Assembly (NCBI GenBank): GCA_016292335.1
Contig: JAECRX010000144.1
Span: forward strand, 1-10,792
Direction of reading: 5' to 3'
Source of the DNA: Candidatus Sifarchaeum subterraneum
GTDB taxonomy: Archaea; Asgardarchaeota; Sifarchaeia; Sifarchaeales; Sifarchaeaceae
Length of the DNA: 10,792 nucleotides
Shown here: positions 5,361 through 10,792 of the stretch, piece by piece
Numbering within the stretch: position 1 is the first letter of the stretch
How the letters are laid out: the number at the start of each line of letters is the position of its first letter
Notes under the pieces: generated by a model
Database searches by the model: none
What the model was told of the DNA's origin: nothing
The model's input: only the letters and a program-made list of their open reading frames with translations
Position numbers and translations under genes: made by a program

Positions 5361-5694
5361 GATCGATTACATTAATCCATATCTTCCACGAATACATTTT
5401 ATTGAGTAAGACTTTTTACTTAGAATTAATATCAGAGAATTTTTTTTGGAGGATCTTGGATGCGTTCCCATCCAGTGTTGCAATTCTAGATGGATACGCA
5501 TAAATTCAAAAATGAACAGCTACGATAAGTGTCTTGAAGATGCTTCTGCTTCCTTTCACATTGTATCTAAAATTTTCTGCTTGTCATAATGGGAATAAAG
5601 GCGACCCCTTATTTAAAATTTCTGAAGCCTTCTTGTACACTTTTTACCTCATTTTGTCATTCTGATTTAATGAACGAGTTCTAAAACCGAGCAA
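5361..5694. other. Spacer upstream of mutS with a strong SD and micro-ORFs
   Basis: AT-rich with no gene over 30 codons. It includes GGAGGATC (5448-5455), the best SD in the window, 7 nt before an ATG at 5460 that opens only nine codons (MRSHPVLQF) before an amber stop. ATGCGT..ATCCA (5460-5474) can pair with TGGATACGCAT (5491-5501) and would cover that start. A 25-codon frame follows at 5512-5589 (MNSYDKCLEDASASF...). Several frames on both strands look protein-like for 20-30 codons, so these may be remnants of a lost gene or chance. Confidence 0.35.
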
Positions 5695-5707
5695 CTTTTT
5701 TAAGATA
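5695..5707 (+). promoter_or_regulatory. TATA box of the mutS-mutL operon
   Basis: TTTTTTAAGATAG centred about 26 nt before 5728 predicts a transcript starting just ahead of the GGAG SD (5728-5731). The leader would be about 10 nt before the TTG at 5738, or about 28 nt before the ATG at 5756. Confidence 0.4.
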
Positions 5708-5737
5708 GTTGTTCTCTAACAGAATTTGGAGATTCTT

Positions 5738-8434
5738 TTGCCAAAACAAACACCCATGATCGAGCAATACAAGGTTCTTCACCGCCAACTCAAGTCTCAG
5801 CATCCTGATGCAATATTATTTTTCAGATTGGGCGATTTCTATGAGATGTTTTACGATGATGCAAAAATCGGAGCTAAAGAGCTGAATATTGTACTGACTG
5901 CTCGTAAAGAAATTCCTATGGCAGGTGTCCCATATCACGCCGCAGAAAAGTATATCACAACTCTTGTAAAAAAGGGTTATAAAGTCGCAATTTGTGAGCA
6001 AGTAGAAGATCCAAAAGCGAGTAAAGGTATTGTAAAAAGGGAAATTGTAAGAATTATCACTCCTGGAACTATTACTGAGGATTTCATGCTTGATGCAAAA
6101 AGTAATAATTATCTTATGGCCATTTCTTTATCAAAATCAAATAAAAGGCTTGGCGTCGCAACCATTGATATTTCAACAGGTGAATTCATTGCCTCTGAAT
6201 TTACAGGAGAAAACTTTCTATCCGAGTTTCAAACAGAACTCCATCGTTTGAATCCCGCAGAATGTATTTTGCCAATGGATTTAGAGAGCAATGAAGATCT
6301 TAAATTCATTTTTTCTACAAATCCAAACACCACCATTACTCCAATGGAAGATCACTTTTTTGATTATGAAAATGCTTACAAAGCATTAACTGATCATTTT
6401 AAAACATTGAATCTAAAGGGGTTTGGCCTCGAAAACCTTGATTTCGCCATAAACGCTGCTGGAGCAATAATCAGTTATTTGCAAGATACCCAAAAAGGTG
6501 AACTAGCAAACATTACGGGAATTAGCAAATATTCCACAGCAGATTACATGATACTTGACATGACTACTCAACGAAGCCTTGAGATCACTAGATCTTTCCT
6601 TGACGGTACTAGTAAAGGTACATTACTTGAAATCTTCGATCAAACCGTTACAGCAATGGGCGGCCGTCTTTTGATTCAATGGTTGTTACGACCACTTTTA
6701 AATAAAGAAAAGATTTCAGAGAGGCTTGATGCAGTAGAAGAAATGTATAAGGACATTTTCTTACGTCAAGATCTCCGAGAAATTCTCAACAAAATGAGTG
6801 ATATCGAAAGATTAGTCAGTCGAATCAGTATAGGCAGAGCAAATGCAAAAGATCTACTTTCACTAAAAGATTCTTTAACCACTATCCCTGATATCCGCAA
6901 AACATTATCCACAACTAAATCAAAGTTGATACAAGAACTCATTAATAATCTTCATGAGCTTCCTGAAATCGCTGAATTAATTGAAAAATCAATCAGTCCC
7001 GATGCTCCTCAGTCCCTTCATGAAGGTGGAATAATTCTAGATGGATATAACAGTACGTTGGATGAGCTTAGAGAAATCACTCGTACTGGCAAGCAGTGGA
7101 TAGCAAACTACGAGGAAAAAGAAAGAAGAAGGACAGGCATTAAATCCCTAAAAGTTGGATACAACAAGGTTTTTGGGTATTACATTGATGTCACAAAGCC
7201 TCACGTCTCAAAAGTTCCAAAAGAATACATTCGAAAACAAACACTTGTGGGCAGTGAAAGATATATAACTCCTGAACTGAAAGAGTGGGAAGAGAAAATA
7301 ATCTCTGCGGAGGATAAGATTAAAAATTTGGAATATGAGCTGTTCACAGAAATTCGCGAAGAAGTGAAAGGACATACAGAAGAAATGCAAGAAAATGGAC
7401 GAATTATCGCTACTTTAGATTGTTTATCTACTTTTGCTGAGATAGCCATTCAAAATAATTATGTAAAGCCAGAAATTAATGATAGTGATAAAATTATAAT
7501 AAAGAAGGGAAGACACCCGGTTGTCGAAAAATTATTAATTACCGAACAATTCATCCCCAATGATGTAGAAATAGATTGTAGAGAAAATCAACTGCTGATA
7601 ATTACAGGCCCCAACATGAGCGGTAAATCAACATACATACGACAAGTTGCCCTTATTGTCCTGATGGCCCAAATTGGCAGCTTTGTCCCAGCTGAAGAAG
7701 CATCCATTGGAATTGTTGACAGGATTTTTACAAGAGTAGGAGCGTTCGATGTCATTGCAGCACAACAAAGCACTTTCATGGTTGAAATGAACGAAACAGC
7801 AAACATCCTCAACAATGCAACTGAAAAAAGCTTAATCATTTTAGATGAAATTGGAAGAGGAACTAGCACCTTTGATGGCGTCTCCATTGCATGGGCTGTC
7901 GCTGAATACATACATGAAAATCCAAGGATTTCAGCGAAGACAATGTTTGCTACACATTACCATCAACTTTGCGAACTTGCAGATATATTGCCGAGGGCAA
8001 AGAATTTTCATGTAGCAGTAAAACAGAAAGAAGATGGCATCCTTTTTATCCATAAAGTGCTACCTGGCGGGACAGATAAGTCCTATGGTATTCAAGTTGC
8101 CCGTCTCGCAGGTGTGCCTTATCCTGTAATTTCACGTGCAAAAGAAATTTTAGAAATATTAGAAGGCCAGATTGATCGAGTTGAACCTGAAAAAGCTAGA
8201 TTAGAAGATAAAGTTGAACCTAGAAAATACCCTTCAGTAGTTTCGATTCAAACAGAATTGTTCCGATTTGGACAAATTACTAAACCACCAAAAACTGAAA
8301 TATCGAAAATAATGGATGAAGGAATACTAGAAGATCTCTTAAAGTTAGATATTAGCAACATGACTCCACTCGATGCACTCAATGCGATCAATGAACTTAA
8401 GAAAAAAGCTGAAAGTCTAAAAACTAAAAAATAA
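5738..8434 (+). CDS. mutS: DNA mismatch repair protein MutS
   Basis: Full-length MutS1 (898 residues from this start) that recognises mismatches and loops and recruits MutL. The N-terminal domain carries the mismatch-reading Phe-x-Glu: GDFYEMF, F34 and E36. Connector, lever and clamp domains fill about 120-590. The ABC-type ATPase has Walker A GPNMSGKST at 624-632, the signature STFMVEMNE, Walker B LIILDEIGRG with D703-E704, and the ATHYH loop. The C-terminal helix-turn-helix dimer region contains SYGIQVARLAGVP. Near the end QTELF (838-842) matches the bacterial sliding-clamp pentapeptide and, with RFG, partly a PIP box. The TTG at 5738 is preferred because GGAG (5728-5731) lies 6 nt before it; TTG 5726 has no SD of its own, and ATG 5756 lies too far from it. 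No key residue is missing. It leads an operon with mutL 21 nt downstream. Bacterial-type sequence in an archaeal setting suggests old transfer. Confidence 0.97.
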   Translation: MPKQTPMIEQYKVLHRQLKSQHPDAILFFRLGDFYEMFYDDAKIGAKELNIVLTARKEIPMAGVPYHAAEKYITTLVKKGYKVAICEQVEDPKASKGIVKREIVRIITPGTITEDFMLDAKSNNYLMAISLSKSNKRLGVATIDISTGEFIASEFTGENFLSEFQTELHRLNPAECILPMDLESNEDLKFIFSTNPNTTITPMEDHFFDYENAYKALTDHFKTLNLKGFGLENLDFAINAAGAIISYLQDTQKGELANITGISKYSTADYMILDMTTQRSLEITRSFLDGTSKGTLLEIFDQTVTAMGGRLLIQWLLRPLLNKEKISERLDAVEEMYKDIFLRQDLREILNKMSDIERLVSRISIGRANAKDLLSLKDSLTTIPDIRKTLSTTKSKLIQELINNLHELPEIAELIEKSISPDAPQSLHEGGIILDGYNSTLDELREITRTGKQWIANYEEKERRRTGIKSLKVGYNKVFGYYIDVTKPHVSKVPKEYIRKQTLVGSERYITPELKEWEEKIISAEDKIKNLEYELFTEIREEVKGHTEEMQENGRIIATLDCLSTFAEIAIQNNYVKPEINDSDKIIIKKGRHPVVEKLLITEQFIPNDVEIDCRENQLLIITGPNMSGKSTYIRQVALIVLMAQIGSFVPAEEASIGIVDRIFTRVGAFDVIAAQQSTFMVEMNETANILNNATEKSLIILDEIGRGTSTFDGVSIAWAVAEYIHENPRISAKTMFATHYHQLCELADILPRAKNFHVAVKQKEDGILFIHKVLPGGTDKSYGIQVARLAGVPYPVISRAKEILEILEGQIDRVEPEKARLEDKVEPRKYPSVVSIQTELFRFGQITKPPKTEISKIMDEGILEDLLKLDISNMTPLDALNAINELKKKAESLKTKK

Positions 8435-8455
8435 TTTGCTTGGTAAGTGAATTAC

Positions 8456-10240
8456 ATGAGCTCTTCGAAAATAATTATACTAGATGAGGCCACAATTAAC
8501 AAAATCGCTGCAGGTGAAGTTGTTGAAAGACCTGCATCAGTCGTTAAAGAATTAATTGAAAATTCAATAGATGCGGGTAGTACAAAAATAATGATTAATG
8601 TTAAAGACGGTGGTATGAAATTAATCCAAGTATCGGATAACGGATCGGGAATGTCTCCTGAAGATGCAGATTTGGCCTTTTTAAGACACACAACAAGCAA
8701 AATAAAGGATGCTGATGATTTATTCAAGATTCACACATTAGGATTTCGTGGGGAAGCTTTAGCCAGCATTGCAGCAGTTTCACGAGCAGAACTTATTACA
8801 AGAACCAAGACATCCTTAACAGGTACAAAAGTCGTTGTAGAAGGTGGAAAAATCATTGAAACCTCAGAAACATCTTGCCCCGAAGGAACAACTGTTGTAG
8901 TTCGAGATCTTTTTTTTAACACACCAGCCAGAAGGAAATTTCTAAAAAATACTAAGATTGAGTTAGGTCATATTATAGATATTGTCCGGCGATATGCCCT
9001 GATCTATTTCAATATCAGTTTTTCACTCACTTCTGACGAAAAAAATATCTTTAAAACACCTATGACCAACAATATGCTTGAAAATATTGCTTACGTCTTC
9101 GGCAAAGAAATAGCAAAAGAAATGATTCCAGTCGAATTCTCTAATAAATTCGAAATCGGTGGTTATATATCCAAACCCAGCACTACAAGAGCAAATAGGA
9201 ACCATCAATATTTATATGTTAACAAGAGATACACTACAAATATCTCAATAAGCAAAGCTATAGAAGAAGCTTATGGAACATTGCTTATGAAAAATAGACA
9301 CCCAATCTTTGTTCTAAACTTGAAAATAGATCCAAAATCAATAGATGTTAACGTCCACCCTACAAAACGTGAAATTCGGTTCAGCCTTGAAAGAACTGTT
9401 TTAGAAGCCTTTACTACTGCCATCAAATCAGCATTTAAGGCTCTAGAACCTATATTAACTATTGAGATGAAAGATGAAGTTACTGAAGAGCTAATAGAAA
9501 AGCAACAATTAAAATTAAAGGAAAGTTCCGTTCCAGAACAACAAGTTCTTCAAGAGAAAGTTCAAGAGCCAATCACTACAAGCGATACAGTTATTCCATC
9601 TTTAGAGATACACCAAATTGAAAAACTTAAACCAGTTCCTCCTATAGAACTTAAAGATGAAAAAATGGATATAACGATAATTGGTCAACTACATAATTCA
9701 TATATCATCGCACAAGATCAAGAAGGATTGTTAATAGTTGATCAACATGCAGCAGATGAACGTATTTGCTTTGAGAATTTACTTGATAGCTTTAATCAAT
9801 CAAAACTATATTCTCAGGATCTTATTTCTCCAATAGTGATCCAACTTACCCCAAAGGAAAGGCATCTAATCATAAATAAGTTAGACCTTTTAAATGAACT
9901 CCAGATCAAAATTGAACATTTCGGGAAAAATAGTTTTATTATTCGCGGTTTACCGGTTACATTGGGAAAGATAAGTGATAAATCAGATGTAATAGACCTT
10001 ATTGATGATTTAGTGAATTCAGAGGAATTGAGAGTTGAAAATCCATCTAAAGAAGAAATTATTAAATTAATTGCATGTCATTCCGCTATTAGGGCGGGTG
10101 AACCTCTTTCACCAAAAAGAATGATTGCTCTCATAAAAAACCTTAATAAAACAAAGCTACCGTTTACTTGTCCTCATGGAAGGCCAACAATTATTCGTAT
10201 TCCAATTAAACAATTGGAAAAGAAATTTAAGAGAACTTAG
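8456..10240 (+). CDS. mutL: DNA mismatch repair protein MutL, endonuclease type
   Basis: A 594-residue MutL that couples mismatch detection by MutS to strand nicking. The N-terminal GHKL ATPase has KELIENS (E32, N36), DNGSGM (61-66) and LGFRGEAL (95-102). A poorly conserved, charged linker spans about 335-395 (EKQQLKLKESS, EKVQEPITT). The C-terminal domain (about 400-594) opens with IIGQLHNSYIIAQ and contains the nuclease motif DQHA(x)2E(x)4E as DQHAADERICFE at 429-440. ACHSAIRAGE (540-549) and CPHGRP (572-577) supply the other metal-site motifs. All are intact, so it should nick DNA itself, as in systems without MutH. ATG 8456 is chosen over GTG 8447 because AAGTGA lies 5 nt upstream; the other start adds three residues. 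It is 21 nt after mutS and followed by a T-rich end signal. Confidence 0.97.
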   Translation: MSSSKIIILDEATINKIAAGEVVERPASVVKELIENSIDAGSTKIMINVKDGGMKLIQVSDNGSGMSPEDADLAFLRHTTSKIKDADDLFKIHTLGFRGEALASIAAVSRAELITRTKTSLTGTKVVVEGGKIIETSETSCPEGTTVVVRDLFFNTPARRKFLKNTKIELGHIIDIVRRYALIYFNISFSLTSDEKNIFKTPMTNNMLENIAYVFGKEIAKEMIPVEFSNKFEIGGYISKPSTTRANRNHQYLYVNKRYTTNISISKAIEEAYGTLLMKNRHPIFVLNLKIDPKSIDVNVHPTKREIRFSLERTVLEAFTTAIKSAFKALEPILTIEMKDEVTEELIEKQQLKLKESSVPEQQVLQEKVQEPITTSDTVIPSLEIHQIEKLKPVPPIELKDEKMDITIIGQLHNSYIIAQDQEGLLIVDQHAADERICFENLLDSFNQSKLYSQDLISPIVIQLTPKERHLIINKLDLLNELQIKIEHFGKNSFIIRGLPVTLGKISDKSDVIDLIDDLVNSEELRVENPSKEEIIKLIACHSAIRAGEPLSPKRMIALIKNLNKTKLPFTCPHGRPTIIRIPIKQLEKKFKRT

Positions 10241-10245
10241 TTAAA

Positions 10246-10257
10246 TTTATTTTTTCT
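10246..10257 (+). terminator. T-rich terminator after mutL
   Basis: TTTATTTTTTCT begins 5 nt after the mutL stop. U-rich tracts without a required hairpin are the usual archaeal intrinsic end signal. Confidence 0.45.
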
Positions 10258-10319
10258 GAAGTTAGATCAATTTCTCGTATAATCTGAATAATCGAAGAAA
10301 AATGTCTTTGTGCTATAAC

Positions 10320-10361
10320 AGATATGGACAACCATCAATTTCCCACAAAACTTAATAGTTA
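10320..10361 (+). repeat. Direct repeat, copy 1
   Basis: This copy reads AGATATGGACAACCATCAAT and continues through CCCACAAAA to TTAATAGTTA. It matches the copy at 10388-10431 at most positions apart from a 2-nt indel and a few substitutions. Repeat starts are 68 nt apart. Confidence 0.75.
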
Positions 10362-10387
10362 CGAAGGAATTTTCTTCATGACAATAT

Positions 10388-10431
10388 AGATATGGACAGA
10401 CATCAATTATCCACAAAACACTTAAGAGTTA
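10388..10431 (+). repeat. Direct repeat, copy 2
   Basis: This copy reads AGATATGGACAGACATCAAT and continues through CCACAAAACA to TTAAGAGTTA. A third, more degraded relative keeps GATATGGACAG at 10535-10545 and CACAAAA at 10553-10559. Each copy places an ATG in the same context (GATATGGACA), opening a frame of only 16-21 codons. Function unknown. Confidence 0.75.
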
Positions 10432-10607
10432 GTGTACCTTCATTATAAAAACGTTTAATGACGTTTCAACAGAGAAGGAACGGCCTTTAATTTTTTATCT
10501 GGAGACAAACAACTTCTCATTCACCCCACTCTGCGATATGGACAGAAAAAAGCACAAAATTCTACTTAGGCTACAAAAAGTAATTTAGTTCCCAGGTGGT
10601 CAGGTAT

Positions 10608-10792
10608 ATGGAAGAAGAAGAAAAAAGGACCGAAGAACTTCTATTTTTTACTAATCAGATTTTAGCGAAAGTTCTCGATGAAAGTGCGTTGTTTTTAGGT
10701 CGAGGAGGAAAAGGTATTTTCTATAACTCTGGAAAATCTGCAGGCGAGAAATATGGAAAAAGATTTGAAAAAATCAATGGTCTGAAAGAAAA
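10608..10792 (+). CDS. N-terminus of a possible V4R-domain protein (partial)
   Basis: Open from the ATG at 10608 to the window end, 61 codons. The SD is good: AGGTGGTC (10594-10601) resembles the full AGGTGATC. After an acidic start (MEEEEKRTEELLFF) comes ALFLGRGGKGIFYNSGKSAG, then EKYGKRFEKI. The pattern of a hydrophobic strand, a Gly-rich turn, then Y-x-x-G-x-x-x-G-x-x-x-G at the start of a helix recalls V4R (4-vinyl reductase-like small-molecule binding) domains. Those often act as ligand sensors or chaperones in archaea. Only the first part is visible, so the family is tentative, but that this is a real gene is likely. Confidence 0.55.
   Translation, partial: MEEEEKRTEELLFFTNQILAKVLDESALFLGRGGKGIFYNSGKSAGEKYGKRFEKINGLKE

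Larger units (their letters stand above)
10241..10607. other. Intergenic region between mutL and the last gene
   Basis: Holds the mutL end signal, the degenerate direct repeats, a TATA-like TTATAAAA at 10443-10450, and a short tandem ACGTTT AATG ACGTTT just after it (about 10451-10466). No RNA gene or coding sequence of convincing length was seen. The TATA-like site is about 160 nt before the next start, so it would imply a long leader. Confidence 0.5.

Noticed and set aside
5487..5489. In-frame amber as possible pyrrolysine
   Set aside because: The frame is only 22 codons with no known Pyl protein, and no Pyl machinery is in the window.
5440..5690. Long minus-strand frame with two TGA codons (KVYKKASEILNKG..., IYAYPSRIATLDGN...)
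   Set aside because: No start or SD, and protein-like runs appear on both strands here, so by-eye quality is not discriminating. Selenocysteine reading has no support.
7201..7911. Minus-strand frames inside mutS
   Set aside because: Shadows of strongly conserved MutS coding sequence.
8452..9208. Minus-strand frames inside mutL
   Set aside because: Antisense to conserved MutL motifs.
10320..10560. CRISPR array
   Set aside because: Only two clear copies, unequal spacing, and the repeats have diverged.

Overview
The window most likely comes from an AT-rich archaeon; an Asgard or other mesophilic lineage is possible, but this is inference. Archaeal traits are AAATATAA-type TATA boxes placed for short leaders, GGTGA/AGGTG Shine-Dalgarno (SD) sites, a stand-alone XPF/ERCC4 nuclease, a HerA/FtsK-fold protein and a small zinc ribbon. 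The mutS-mutL pair is of bacterial type, which agrees with an acquired mismatch-repair operon.

Layout. 1-436 (minus) is a GC-richer metallo-beta-lactamase (MBL) gene with two frameshifts, running off the left edge. 652-993 (plus) is a CBS-pair gene that looks cut at its 5' end, so the two may flank a recombination or assembly junction. 1103-1810 (plus) is a complete XPF-type nuclease. 1811-2422 is AT-rich with two possible micro-ORFs and a promoter. 2423-2893 (plus) is a winged-helix regulator. 2967-3242 (plus) looks like the decayed 3' end of a TnpB gene with an omegaRNA-like hairpin region. 3305-4336 (minus) is a HerA-like protein that has lost its ATPase motifs. Upstream of it on the same strand, 4379-4801 holds a compact micro-ORF set: a 49-residue zinc ribbon, an overlapping 52-residue ORF, and a transmembrane segment one frame away. 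Then come a GC-rich structured stretch (4821-4960) and a 47-residue ORF with its own promoter and SD (5174-5317, minus). 5738-10240 is the mutS-mutL operon. 10241-10607 is a non-coding gap with a degenerate repeat, followed by the start of a possible V4R-domain gene that leaves the window.

How the parts fit. MutS (mismatch recognition plus ATPase) and MutL (ATPase plus endonuclease motif) form a complete methyl-independent mismatch-repair core, with 21 nt between them and a T-rich terminator after mutL. The XPF nuclease is a second, separate repair gene. The 3200-5320 block is different in character: small proteins, an ATPase-dead HerA homologue and relics of IS200/IS605-type elements. It is the most accessory-looking and least explained part. 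No tRNA, rRNA or CRISPR array was seen. All small-ORF calls rest on reading by eye, without a homology search.
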